Shown here: piece after piece, positions 12,521 to 23,550 of the stretch
Numbering within the stretch: position 1 is the stretch's first letter
Layout of the letters: the number at the start of each line of letters is the position of its first letter
DNA from: Anaeramoeba flamelloides
Taxonomy: Eukaryota > Metamonada > Anaeramoebidae
Length of the DNA: 64,000 bases
Assembly (NCBI GenBank): GCA_027625915.1
Contig: JANTQA010000008.1
Coordinates: 4,047,001 to 4,111,000 of the forward strand
Direction: 5' to 3'
Translations under genes and position numbers: made by a program
The notes under the pieces: generated by a model
Told to the model about the DNA's origin: nothing
Seen by the model: the letters and a program-made list of their open reading frames with translations, nothing else
The model's database searches: none

Positions 12521-13861
12521 ATGAGCAAATCCAAAAAAAGAAAATCCAAGCCAAAATCAAACACTCGAGCTAAAAAAACAAAAAAAGTGTTCCAGGTTGC
12601 ATTAATGGAAGAGGATTATATTAATATGAATATTATTGTTGAACTAAAAAAAAGATCCTTAGTGATAAAGTATCTAAATGCTGAAATGGGTGATCTTAAT
12701 GTTGAAGAGGAAGTGAATGAAAAAAGTGTTGAATTTACGGAGGTGTATGAATACTCGATCTTTTCAAGGATTCATAAAAAAATGGAAGAAAAAAACACAC
12801 TGCAACTACACTTATGTTCCTCTGATTTGATCGATAGCGAATTAAAAAAAACGGAAAAATCAAAAAAACAAAGAATCTCCATATCAACAATCTCGTCACC
12901 TTCCCTTACAAACTTACACAAACAAAAAACCCTCCTCAAGAAAGGCAGTAACTCACGTAATAAAAAAAAGCAAGAAAAAAAAACAAGGATTGTTTTTTTG
13001 CTATTCCTCAACTCTTTCCAAATGAAGCGATTTGAAAAGACATTTTCAAAAATTAAAAACAAGAATTTGATGGAGTCCTACAAATTCAAGTTCCCCGAAT
13101 TACCAGTCTCACCATTTCATGAACTGAAAAAGGTAATTGAATTTGAACAAGAGAATTCAACGAGGGTTCTCTTCCATGGCGAAACTACAAGTAAATCGAT
13201 GCACGTGGGTGCTAAGGAGATGAGCCTTGCGTTTTGCAATTCATTCATTACCTTTTTCAGCATCGCGGGAGTTTCCATCCATCGTGTGAAAAAGAGCACA
13301 AAGCTACAAAGGGACCAAATCAAAAAGACCTTAGATTTGCGCTTTGCAGATGGCGCCAGGTATTCCTTCTTTTTCCCAGACGTGTTTGAAATGGATTTAA
13401 TTAAAAAATTAGTCTCCTCCATCGTCAAATCGAAAAACAATGAATCAGATTATGACCAACAGCTGCGATATTACCCCGTCATGCTTACAAAAAATTTAAA
13501 GACGTCCAACGATTTAGATTTCCAATTGTCCTCTTTACAGGTTTTTGGCTACCAAATGAAATTATTTTGGAATTCCGAAATTATAGATTATTCCTTTAAG
13601 GAAAATACCAGAATTAAATTGTCAAAAACAAACCATTTACTCTTGCAATTAATCCTTGACAATAAAAAGGAAAATAAATATCTTGCCAGATTTCATTCAG
13701 AAAATGCAAAAATCGAGTTTTTAAAAGCTTTTTTCGAAGTGAAAAAGGCAAACTTCCCAGAGACCCAAATTAAACCACAGTTCCAACAAATTATGAATTC
13801 CAATTTTAGATCCAAGAAAAAAAATAAAAACTATGATGAGGATGAATTATCTAAAAATTAA
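12521..13861 (+). CDS. Hypothetical basic protein, possible PH-like repeats
   Basis: An intact 446-codon frame begins at an ATG just after an A-rich leader, with no sign of an intron. I do not recognise the family. The first 22 residues are Lys/Arg/Ser-rich and could be a nuclear localisation signal. Residues 110-155 are another Lys/Ser-rich linker. Three places show a hydrophobic strand followed by an amphipathic helix: about 156-178, 278-302 and 386-408. That pattern resembles the last strand and C-terminal helix of PH-like domains, so three PH-like modules are possible, but this is inference from pattern alone. The C-terminus is basic then acidic. Codon use matches the neighbouring genes, supporting a real gene. 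Confidence 0.75.
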   Translation: MSKSKKRKSKPKSNTRAKKTKKVFQVALMEEDYINMNIIVELKKRSLVIKYLNAEMGDLNVEEEVNEKSVEFTEVYEYSIFSRIHKKMEEKNTLQLHLCSSDLIDSELKKTEKSKKQRISISTISSPSLTNLHKQKTLLKKGSNSRNKKKQEKKTRIVFLLFLNSFQMKRFEKTFSKIKNKNLMESYKFKFPELPVSPFHELKKVIEFEQENSTRVLFHGETTSKSMHVGAKEMSLAFCNSFITFFSIAGVSIHRVKKSTKLQRDQIKKTLDLRFADGARYSFFFPDVFEMDLIKKLVSSIVKSKNNESDYDQQLRYYPVMLTKNLKTSNDLDFQLSSLQVFGYQMKLFWNSEIIDYSFKENTRIKLSKTNHLLLQLILDNKKENKYLARFHSENAKIEFLKAFFEVKKANFPETQIKPQFQQIMNSNFRSKKKNKNYDEDELSKN

Positions 13862-14692
13862 TATGTTGTTAATATTTTTAAAACGTAAATAGGGTTTTTT
13901 GTTTTATCCTATTCTTTTCTTTTTTCTTATTCTCATTTTTATTTACATTCCAAATTCATATTCATCTTCGTTTTTCTTTTTAACCTTTTCCTTTTTTTAA
14001 GAATCAAAATTAAATATATATATTTATACTAAAAGAAGTATACATACATACATACATAGATAAATATATATCCAGTAATTTTAATAATAAAGAGAACACA
14101 ATATTTATTTATTTATTTTTTTATTTATTTTGATGATAAAAATTAATTTTTAATACCATTTAATAGTTCTAATAACCTGATACTTCAAAGTGTTGAAAAA
14201 TAATAATATAAAATTGTACAACATCCTTAATGTATTTTTATCAATTAAATCCAAAATTTCTTTTGAATTCTAAACCCCAATTCAACATTTTTAACACACC
14301 AAAATTCAATATTTGCAAAAAAAATCTTATTTAATCAATTCTCAAAGAAATACCAAACTAGAACCTTTAACAATTAGAAATGCTAACCATTGTTTAGAAA
14401 TATACTGTTGTTCAAAAATAATTTGTCACAAACACCAAAAATAAAAAACATGATTCTTTATCATGACAATATTTGAGTATTTTAACAAGTATTTGTATTT
14501 TCATATTTTGAAATATACATTTAATCTAAAAAATTATACATCGTTGACTATGACTTTTGGGATTATTATTTTCATGTGTATAATCTGTGCCTGGATTATT
14601 TGCACTTAATTTTTTATTTCATTTTTTTTTATTGAAAATTTGTTTCTTGGAGGTTTGATGAGTGGATATTGCTGTGTTAATTTGATTTTTTA

Positions 14693-14956
14693 TTATTGGT
14701 ATGAGCTTTTTTGAGTTTTTTTCTGATTTTGTTGGAATATCTTATTCGGCTTTTTATATTCCTCATTATTAAGGATACTTTTTCGTACTTTGCCCTTCCA
14801 TCTCTTCAAGTTTCCTGAATCAAACTTTTTATCCCAATTTTGTATTATTTGAACTGGAATATTATTATTATTGGTTGAAGTTTTGATTGAATTCCATTCT
14901 AAAGATCCCTTAATATTCAATATTTCACTTCAAAGAGGTTTATCGTTTTTTGTCAT
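14693..14956 (-). pseudogene. Possible decayed gene fragment with an in-frame TGA
   Basis: Reading from an ATG at 14956, eight codons are followed by TGA at 14930-14932. The same frame then stays open for 78 more codons to a stop at 14693. The downstream part is Asn/Lys-rich with several Trp residues (EWNS, NWDKKF, KRWKGK), a composition like the real genes here and unlike the surrounding DNA. No family is recognised. It could be a pseudogene, a separate exon whose start I cannot place, or a sequencing error at the TGA. Confidence 0.35.
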
Positions 14957-15790
14957 CTTTAGTGGCCAAAAAAAAGATTTGAAATGAAATGAAAAAAAGT
15001 AGAAAAAATTGATAAAATCAGATATGATAAATCAATCTTTTGATTCGTTTACAAATATAGTATCTTGATACTGTGTTGGAAAATTATCAGAGAGTTTAGA
15101 GATAAATTATTTTTGAGCACCTCTATATATATATATATTAAATTTAAACAGATTAAAAGGGTTGCATTTAAAAATATTAATCCTAAATAAAATTTATTTG
15201 ATTTACTATTATGTTTTGAAAAAATAATTAAATTGCGATTTTGTTTACCTATTTCAGTATAAGTTTGTCAAAATTTTTGGAATGGAGCTTAATTGTAAAG
15301 TCATAAATCAAAATTTTACTTTCCTTCAAAATAAACAAAAAAAATTTGAAATATTGATTTAAAGTTGATAAGAAGCTTTGGAATTGGGTTTATCTAGTTT
15401 TATATTTCGACGAGATAAAGGTTTTCAAAATGAATTTAATATTAATTCTAAAAATGGTTTAAATTAGGATTCAATTTAATGCTCAACTATTAACTAAATA
15501 ATCAACTTTACGTTTTTATCAAGTAGACTTGTTTACTATTTAAGGGTTTAATCACTCGCAATAAATTTCGTCTTTATCCAATAAGTGACTTTACAAGCAT
15601 AATGGTATGGTGAAATTGAAATTTTTTTGGTTTCAAAAATTCAAATAATAATAATAAGAATAAATTTCACCTAATCTAGATAAGAAAAATCAAAAAAAAA
15701 AAATTCAAAATGATAAAAAATGCAATTATAAAAAAAAATTAAAAGGATTTCCAAACTAACAATAATACAAATTTAACAATAAAATGTTTA

Positions 15791-15987
15791 CAGTCAGTTT
15801 CACTTTTAAGGAACAAACTTTCAACGGAATTTCGAACACAATAAAAATCTCAAATTAAAGCACAAAATTCAGATTCTAGTAAAAATCAATTGTAAAAAAA
15901 AAAATTCCAAATTTTGTGCCTTAATTTGAGTTTTTTTTGTGCTTTAAATTTTGTTGGAAGTTTGTGCCTTAAAAGTGAAACTGACTG
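15791..15987. mobile_element. M1 MITE, copy 1 (197 bp, long terminal inverted repeats)
   Basis: The element begins CAGTCAGTTTCACTTTTAAG and ends with its near-perfect reverse complement. Both halves pair over most of the length, with motifs such as TTGTGCCTTAATTTGAG. It is flanked by TTA on each side. The CAGT terminus and T/A target resemble Tc1/mariner-derived MITEs, but the target duplication is ambiguous between TA and TTA. There is no coding capacity. Sister copies lie at 43780-43977 and 50668-50861. Confidence 0.85.
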
Positions 15988-16039
15988 TTAAAGGATCTCA
16001 TTTCAAAAAATTCAAAATTCCAAAAAAAAAAAAAAAAAT

Positions 16040-16640
16040 CATCTTTACTTGTTTTATTATTTTCTAAGGGTTAAATTTCTTCAAGTTAAAACAAATTCTC
16101 TCTTAATTATAATATTAATTTTATTTGATTAAATCTAATTTGTGGTTATTTTGTAATCATTCGTATTGGGCAATGTAAGGATTTTGTATCATTCATTGAT
16201 TAAAAAAACTGATTCTAAAATGAAAAAAATGAATAAAAAAAAATCTTTTTCCTGTCTCAAAGAGTACACCAAATTAATGGTAATAATTCAAAATTAACAC
16301 AGTTTAATTCTTTTGAATTATAATTCATAATCAAATTAAATTCATAATTTGAGTGATACTCTTTGTTGCTTTTCTCTAAAAATATCGAGTTTTTTCATTA
16401 TTCGTTTTTAGATATTGATACTAAACTCTTTTTCAAATAAAAGGTATCACAAAAATTTCAAGAATTATTCATAATTGAATCAAATTAATTGTAGTATTAT
16501 TAGAAAATCTAAGAAACTCTTTAAAACCTAAAAAAAAAACACTCAATTGAAACTCTAAAACTCATTAAACCAAAAAAAAATAAAAATTAAAATTCAATAT
16601 TTTAAAAATTGGTGTGCCTTTTTATTTGAAATAAGAAATC
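16040..16640. repeat. Dispersed repeat R3, copy 1
   Basis: The block starting near TAAGGGTTAAATTTCTTCAA is repeated in the same orientation from about 45330 to 45640. Similarity is clearest over the first ~250 bases and weaker to the end, where both copies carry a GGTG(TG)CCTTTTT-like string. It lies directly beside an M1 MITE here but not in the other copy. It has no coding potential. Confidence 0.5.
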
Positions 16641-17711
16641 TCGTTTTGTGAATCGTAAGGAAAAAAAAAATTAAAATCAATAAAAACCTTTGAACAAGGC
16701 GAATTTGAGGAAAGTTCTTTACATTTTATTGATAACTCTTTACATGTCAAACTTTTTTTCTTTAAAGTCTCATTTCCAAGATAAAAACGCAATTCAGCTG
16801 GGATTTTGTTGGAATTGTATTTTTCTTTATTTCTCTTTTCTTTTGTTCACTGTTGCAATCCAATAATGGTATTTCTTAATTCAGTTATCTAGCTCATTTA
16901 AAATCAAACTTAAACTGTTTCCATTTATACACTGGTATATTATTTCCAAATTGGTTTCTTCTTATCTTGCTTTTTCATTTTCCAACTGTTCAATATCCAA
17001 TAAATAAAAAAAAAAAAAAAAATGAAAAAATGAATAATTAACATGAAAATCACCAATAAGTAATTATCTTATTAACAATCAAATTCGATGGTATTGGTGA
17101 TTAGAGAGGTGTGCCCTTTTGTTTGAAAAATAGTTTACATTATATGCTAATTTATTTTTCATTAATAAAAATCTCTCATAATAATTACTAAAATACTTTT
17201 TTCATTTTCAAAAATTATTTTTCATAGTAATTAACTCGATCCTTCAGAAAAAAATATTTTCTTTCTAATAGATAGATATTAGATGATCTAAACTTTTTAT
17301 ATACCAATTTCTTTTTCTCAAAGAATTAATTTGATGAATAGTTAAAAAAAAAATATTGTTCTAATCTTTTTATTTCTAGAGATTAACATATCAAAAAAAA
17401 AAGAAATGAATAAGTAAAAAAAACGACATATTGGTATTTTTCTATAAAAAAAAAAAAAATAGTTCAAAAGTTTTTGGAATCTAGTTTATTTCAAAAAAAA
17501 AAAAAAAATATCAAAATAATATAAAGAATAATATTTTTTATTTTTTTTTAATACTACCCTAATTTCCAAAATCAAGTATTGACAATTATTTACTATCATA
17601 TAATAATTTTTCATAACAAAAATTAAATAAAAAAAATAGGGAAATAAATTAATTTATATTTTGAATTATAAAATTAAAAATAATTATATAACTTGTGAGA
17701 GATCGACTAGA

Positions 17712-20700
17712 TTATTTCTTTTGATGAGATGATTGATTCTGATTTCTAAAATTTTGATTCCTAAATTGAGGTTTATAGCCAGTGTTTTGTAAATTTCTTG
17801 AAGTATGATTCGTATTATTTGGAATTGTTTGGTTCCATTGACGAGATTGAGAATAATTTTGATTTATGGGGATATTTTGACGGAAATTATTTTGAAAATT
17901 ATTTTGGTTTATTCTACTACTATTATTATTATTATAATTATATCCACTTCTGTTATTATGACTCATTTGTTGTTGTTGTTGTTGCTGCGGCTGATGGTGG
18001 TGGTGGTGGTGGTGATGCTTCTGTTGCTGTTGCTGCTGTGGTTGTTTTGATCTTCTCGAAAATTCCCGTTTAAACCATTCGATCATTTTTTCAACAGTAA
18101 GGTGTATTACTCTCTCGAGTCTAAATCCCTCCGGGATAATTGAAATGTAATGAGTCTTGACAGATTTATTGGGCAAGATGCATAATTCGAATTTTCCAAG
18201 GTATTGCCTGGAGATAATAATTTTATAAGGAATTCTTTTGGGTTCTTCGATTTTTTTATTTTGCAGATATTTGATGCAATCTGGTTTATTCATGTCCAAA
18301 TAATGCCGACTGTCCATTAGATCACGAACGAAAATGGACATTGGTTCGATAAACCCAGCATTGATTTCATCCAAGTCTTCATAATTAATGTTATTTAATG
18401 TTAACTTTCTGCCTATGGTGAAATTATTTGGCTTTTCTTCTTCTAAGATATCGTAATGAAGAATGATCCCGTCAGCGAATTTCCACGATAGAGTCAAATG
18501 ATCTACTCCCTTTGAGCTTGGCCGGAAAAGGAACTCACCTTGCTCTCTTTTATTCAATTCTTCAATTGTTTGTTCATAAGAGATATTTTTAAAATGGGGG
18601 TGCTTTATCATTCTTCTGATGTACTCTCTTTTTTTAACTTCGGGCTTGATCGAATCAATGTAATCCTTCATTTCGGAATCCTTGTCGTAGTATTTATCGT
18701 AATAGGGCAATATGATATTATTTCTACGATTGCTTTTGCGTTGATCGTAATCACTGCCCTTTTTCTTCTTTTCGTCCTTTTTCGTATACAAATATTCATT
18801 TGAAACCTCCTGTTCACGAATAGTTAAATTTATTTTAAAAAACTGATAATTAAAAGAAATGATTTTTGCTTTGACGATTTCTCCCTTTGTCAAAATTCTA
18901 TAATTATTCTTATTTCTTTGGTCAACGATTTTCATTCTCTCATTATCGTCGATCAATTCAATATTTGTTTTCCAATAACTTAGTAAATGGTTAGAAAAAA
19001 TATGAGTAAATAAGCCATTCGAAAGAATTTTTACAAATACTTTATAATTCTCTATTTCCTTTTCCTTTTTTTCTTCTTCTTCTTCTTCTTCTTGCTGATT
19101 TTTTTGCACCTTATTTTCCCCAAGTCTATTCTCATTTTTTTCATTTCTCCTTCGAATTTTATCGAACCGCATTACTTGGCACTGAACAATTTGCCCAACT
19201 CGCATGGAATCCGCAGTTTCCCCGGTGATCATATAAAATAACTCCTTTTCATTCGGATCTCGGTAATCCTCTCTAGTGTCCCTAAAGGGATAGAAAAACT
19301 CTTGAAGTATCAAATTAATTAACCGCTGATAATTGTCAATACTGTTACACCTTTCTAATTTCTCGGATGAGAAGTTTTTGTTTGATTCTTCAAATATTTT
19401 TGATTCGTATATTTTCTTGATAAAATTCTTTAAATCAAAATTTTCAATCAATTTGCTCCTCGACAATAATTCCATTATTTTTTTTTGAACGGTCTGCTGC
19501 TTTGAGAATTGATTATTCTTGATGATCCTTTCGCCAATATCGTTTACAATCTCGTCTAATAATTTATATGCAATGAGATATTTGTCTGGGTGGATTCTTG
19601 TCAAATCCAAAATGTTTGGTGAATTGATGAATTTTAAGAACCCAATACAATTCGTCTCAATGCACTTATCAATGATATTGCTTTCCAAAAACTCCTCTCT
19701 TGATACGTTCCTTGTGGAAAATTGCTGAATGATCGACTGAGACTTTCTTGGGCCGAGACCGCTCACGAATTGTAAAATGGATGACTTATGCTTATGGATG
19801 TAAATTTCATCAAAATTGACACCCACTTTATTGACCACATCTACAAAGGCTCTTTCAAATGCACGATTTAATCTCTTTTTGGGCACCTGGTTTTGCAGTG
19901 GGTGCAATTTTAGCGCCCTCAGGGTATTCATGTTCTTTGAGCAGAGCCTCGTGATTTCCATTAACGGATTTTGAACCCTCCTTCCCAATGAGATTGCATG
20001 CTTCATGGGCCTCGACAAATTTGGAAATTCCTCAGCTCCAGTTTTGCTTTGCATATACAATAGCGCAACGTCTGTTGGGACGAAGGTAATGTGTGGCACT
20101 TTCAGGTTTCTCATCCTTTGCGTTAAGGATAATAAATAGGTATATATTCTTCTTGACTTGAATGAATTGGCTGCAATGGAAATGACATCTGGCAATTCGT
20201 TGCGTATGAAGGAATCCAATTTTAAAATATCCTCAACTTCGTTCTGCGGTATTTCTCTTTTGACATTATCAAATTTTCGAAAGCTTAATTCTGTTAAAGT
20301 AATAAATTCGCCCAAATTCCCATCCTGATCAATAATTACACACATCACAGGATCCATATCCGATATAAAGCTAACAGACATCACAATGCTTGAACCCCTT
20401 TTTGGAAGATTCGTTGATAGATCCATTCCTTGATTATCGGCCATATTCGGCTGGAATGGACCCTTTTTAATCATTTCTAATAGCCTTCTTGATGACTTTT
20501 CTGCTACTAATTCAGTGGCTTCCTTAATCAATTTTGACCTGACTTCTGTTTCAAAATGTGGAATTAAATATTTGTTCAGTACATTATATAAAATTAACGA
20601 GCGAATCATATTCCACTGTCTTGATATTTCAGTTTTTTCTTTATTAAGATAAAGCTTTTCAAGTTGAGTTAATAAAACATTATGTTTAAATTGACTTCTT

Positions 20701-22640
20701 TTTTGTTGTAACTTTAAAAACTCTTCCTTATATGTGTTGTTTTCCTTATTAGATTCTTTCCCATAAAATGCTTGGAATTCTTTTTCTATATTGCTATGAT
20801 TTGGATTATTTAGATTTATATTATCATTATTATTATTTACATTATTATTATTATTATTATCATCATCATCATCATCATTATTGTTGTTATTATTTTCATT
20901 ATTAATTTCATTTTCATCTTTATTCCAATCTTCCTCTTCTTCGTCTTTATTAACACCCCATCCATCCTGATTGGCAGTTGATGTGCCCCAATTATCTTCT
21001 AACTTCCAATCATCGCCATTTTCATCGTCGTCGACATTGTTGTTGTTGTTGTTGTTGTTGACATCTTTAAGTTGTTCTGTTGAATGATTATTGTTTTTAT
21101 TTAATAAATTTAATTGGTCAATATTATTACCTAAAGAATTACTTTTATCATAATCATCATAATAATTAGTATTATCATTATTTTTAATTGGTATTTCAAA
21201 GCTCACCGTAACTAAACCCTCTTGTTCTGCTTTCGATATCAATAAAAACTGTTCGTTTAAAAAATCGTGGATTGGCTTTGCCTTTATATATTTGATCCCA
21301 GCATAGGGATGGGAATAATCAATATCATTTTTGCCCTTTTCTGTTGGACTTACATAGACTCTCGCGAATTGTAAAAAAATGTGTCTAATGGCTCTTCGTA
21401 CCGTAGGCTCTGAAACAATCTGTTGCTCTGTAACAAAACGAATTGCATTTATGACTCGTGAAGGCGTGGAAAATCTTTTGTCAATGAATTTAAAGGCTAA
21501 ATTTAAAGGCATTTCCGTTGGATTAATCACGGGATTGTATTGACTATTAAATTCCAAATTCTCACCAAATTGTGAAGCCGAAATACCAAATTGATGAATT
21601 AATTTATAATGCTTTGATAGTGAGGACCTTAAAAACTTTGTTTTCATATTCGATATTGCCATTCTGTTCATATTTACTTTATAGCAAATAAACATATCAT
21701 CCAACTCTTCGTTAGTTTGGCATTTTTTCAAATAGTCTCTTAAAGTTTTAAATGTTTCCTCATTGTGTGACACCAATCCAAGGAGATTATTCTTGCGACT
21801 CGAATTGTATTTTTTGGAATAAATTAAAGACAAAATTTCCTTTCTCGTTTTAAATCTATCGAACATTAACGATTTGTTATAAATGGTCCAAATGTCCGAA
21901 TCATTTAATTTGCCAAAATAACACCCATTTTTATATCTTTGAATATAAGGGATATCAAATTTTTTGACTCTTAAATAATATAAGATGGGAATGATAATGT
22001 TTACATATTCTCGAAAGTTCTCATTCGAAAACATTTGATAACTGATCCATTGCGCCTCTTCGATTATTTCCTCTTCAGTGTAATCCTTTTCATCAAATGA
22101 GGGGAATTTTAAGTCCTTAAATTTGGTTATCGTTTGAAATGTCCCACGATGTAATTGGAATCTTTCCGGAATATCCTTCTGCTGAATTAATGCATCTTTA
22201 ATCGTTAAAAACCTTTCTTCTAATTCATACGGATCAATAACCTTTTGATATAATTTTAATAATTTTAATTTTACATTGGCCTTTTTTTTTTGTGTTTTTT
22301 TTTTTAATTTTTTTTGGATTTGATCTTCTTCATTCAGTTCATCAGAATCCTCTTCAGAACTTGCTTCGCTTGACTCGGAACTTGTTTCTTCTTTATTTTC
22401 GTTGTCGGATTCATCTTCACGATAGTCTTCATCTCTTTCAGAAAAGTCTTCGTCACCAGAAATGTCAGAATCCATATTTCCAAAAATATCTAAAATAGTT
22501 TTTCTCTGATCGTTTGATGCCCTGTTTAACATTGAGTTATTTATTTCTGATTCCTTAAAAAGATCTTGTGATTCATTTAATTTGAATTTTTTTTTGTAAT
22601 CTTTTTTTTCTCGTTCTTCATCTTCAATAAAACCTTCCAT
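17712..22640 (-). CDS. SPT6: Transcription elongation factor and histone chaperone Spt6
   Basis: An intronless 1642-codon frame, close to the usual Spt6 length. In order it has an acidic N-terminus (residues 1-120) and a helix-turn-helix core (about 150-470). A low-complexity Asn/Asp-rich insert with several Trp-Gly units follows (about 487-625). Next come a degenerate YqgF/RuvC-like nuclease fold near 750-900, helix-hairpin-helix motifs with SGLGPRKSQ near 960, and an S1 domain near 1195-1265. The tandem SH2 module is at about 1340-1530; its first SH2 keeps the phosphate-binding arginine in FLFRPSSKG. The tail is rich in Gln, His (a run of eight) and Asn. Spt6 travels with RNA polymerase II, chaperones H3-H4, and binds the phosphorylated Rpb1 linker through the tandem SH2. 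Confidence 0.96.
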   Translation of the reverse strand: MEGFIEDEEREKKDYKKKFKLNESQDLFKESEINNSMLNRASNDQRKTILDIFGNMDSDISGDEDFSERDEDYREDESDNENKEETSSESSEASSEEDSDELNEEDQIQKKLKKKTQKKKANVKLKLLKLYQKVIDPYELEERFLTIKDALIQQKDIPERFQLHRGTFQTITKFKDLKFPSFDEKDYTEEEIIEEAQWISYQMFSNENFREYVNIIIPILYYLRVKKFDIPYIQRYKNGCYFGKLNDSDIWTIYNKSLMFDRFKTRKEILSLIYSKKYNSSRKNNLLGLVSHNEETFKTLRDYLKKCQTNEELDDMFICYKVNMNRMAISNMKTKFLRSSLSKHYKLIHQFGISASQFGENLEFNSQYNPVINPTEMPLNLAFKFIDKRFSTPSRVINAIRFVTEQQIVSEPTVRRAIRHIFLQFARVYVSPTEKGKNDIDYSHPYAGIKYIKAKPIHDFLNEQFLLISKAEQEGLVTVSFEIPIKNNDNTNYYDDYDKSNSLGNNIDQLNLLNKNNNHSTEQLKDVNNNNNNNNVDDDENGDDWKLEDNWGTSTANQDGWGVNKDEEEEDWNKDENEINNENNNNNNDDDDDDNNNNNNVNNNNDNINLNNPNHSNIEKEFQAFYGKESNKENNTYKEEFLKLQQKRSQFKHNVLLTQLEKLYLNKEKTEISRQWNMIRSLILYNVLNKYLIPHFETEVRSKLIKEATELVAEKSSRRLLEMIKKGPFQPNMADNQGMDLSTNLPKRGSSIVMSVSFISDMDPVMCVIIDQDGNLGEFITLTELSFRKFDNVKREIPQNEVEDILKLDSFIRNELPDVISIAANSFKSRRIYTYLLSLTQRMRNLKVPHITFVPTDVALLYMQSKTGAEEFPNLSRPMKHAISLGRRVQNPLMEITRLCSKNMNTLRALKLHPLQNQVPKKRLNRAFERAFVDVVNKVGVNFDEIYIHKHKSSILQFVSGLGPRKSQSIIQQFSTRNVSREEFLESNIIDKCIETNCIGFLKFINSPNILDLTRIHPDKYLIAYKLLDEIVNDIGERIIKNNQFSKQQTVQKKIMELLSRSKLIENFDLKNFIKKIYESKIFEESNKNFSSEKLERCNSIDNYQRLINLILQEFFYPFRDTREDYRDPNEKELFYMITGETADSMRVGQIVQCQVMRFDKIRRRNEKNENRLGENKVQKNQQEEEEEEEKKEKEIENYKVFVKILSNGLFTHIFSNHLLSYWKTNIELIDDNERMKIVDQRNKNNYRILTKGEIVKAKIISFNYQFFKINLTIREQEVSNEYLYTKKDEKKKKGSDYDQRKSNRRNNIILPYYDKYYDKDSEMKDYIDSIKPEVKKREYIRRMIKHPHFKNISYEQTIEELNKREQGEFLFRPSSKGVDHLTLSWKFADGIILHYDILEEEKPNNFTIGRKLTLNNINYEDLDEINAGFIEPMSIFVRDLMDSRHYLDMNKPDCIKYLQNKKIEEPKRIPYKIIISRQYLGKFELCILPNKSVKTHYISIIPEGFRLERVIHLTVEKMIEWFKREFSRRSKQPQQQQQQKHHHHHHHHQPQQQQQQQMSHNNRSGYNYNNNNSSRINQNNFQNNFRQNIPINQNYSQSRQWNQTIPNNTNHTSRNLQNTGYKPQFRNQNFRNQNQSSHQKK

Positions 22641-23550
22641 TTCATCTTTTATTAATATTATAATATAATAATTAGTTTTAAGTTTTTATTATTTGAAGTT
22701 TGTTTAAAAAATATCATTTAATAAAATTATGTTAATGTAAATTTTTTATTCATAAAATTTTTTAAAAAAAAAAAAAATAATAATGTATCTGATGGAAATA
22801 CTGATCACAATAACAGAAATTTAAAATAATTTTTAGAATACAATTATTCATTACATATTGGACAAATCTTCATTATTATTTATATTTAACAATTTTAAAC
22901 AAATAAAAATAAAAAAATAGATTATTCCTTTTTAAAAACAAATGTGGAATAGTATATTTTTTTTGTAGAATAAAAATTGAATATTCAGAAAAGTGTATCA
23001 CGTATCTGGGAAAAAGGTAAATTTAAAGAAATTGTTCAAAATTTTTGGAAAAGGTAAAAGTTTAGAAACAGAAAATTTTCCTTGTCAATATCTTTCTTTT
23101 GAAAGAATTCCTTGTTATTCTTATTATTCTTATTATTAGAGAAGGAAGTGTAAATTACACTCTATATGCCATTAACATAAATTCGCTTTCAGAAATTTAA
23201 GCGTAAAATCTTAGATTTTAAGTTTATTAATTAATAAAAATAATTTCAAATTATATTGGTTTAAAATTATTTCATGAAAGTTTAATTTCTTTTTGTAGAC
23301 CAATCTATCATTTTCATAGGAAGGATAGACCCATAAAAATGTGATCAATATTTTCTATTATTTCTTTATGTTCATATTTGAAACATAAACGACAAGAGTT
23401 ATTTGCAATTTTTTTTTATTACATAGAAATATATATTCCAGCAGTTAGTAAATGCTCTGAATTTTAAAATTTTTGAACTTGAACGATAACTTAAATATCT
23501 TTGATTCATAAAATATTTTAAATTTTTTTATTATTTTAAGTTATTCTTTT

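Larger units (their letters stand above)
13862..17711. other. Intergenic region with a coding relic, a MITE and a dispersed repeat
   Basis: This gap between the hypothetical gene and the 3' end of SPT6 holds short tandem tetranucleotides near 14040-14065. It also holds a decayed frame at 14693-14956, an M1 MITE at 15791-15987 and dispersed repeat R3 at about 16040-16640. Long A and T runs make up most of the remainder. I see no intact gene. Confidence 0.6.

Noticed and set aside
17798-18073. Plus-strand frames rich in Tyr and Val
   Set aside because: Antisense shadow of the His/Gln/Asn-rich tail of Spt6.
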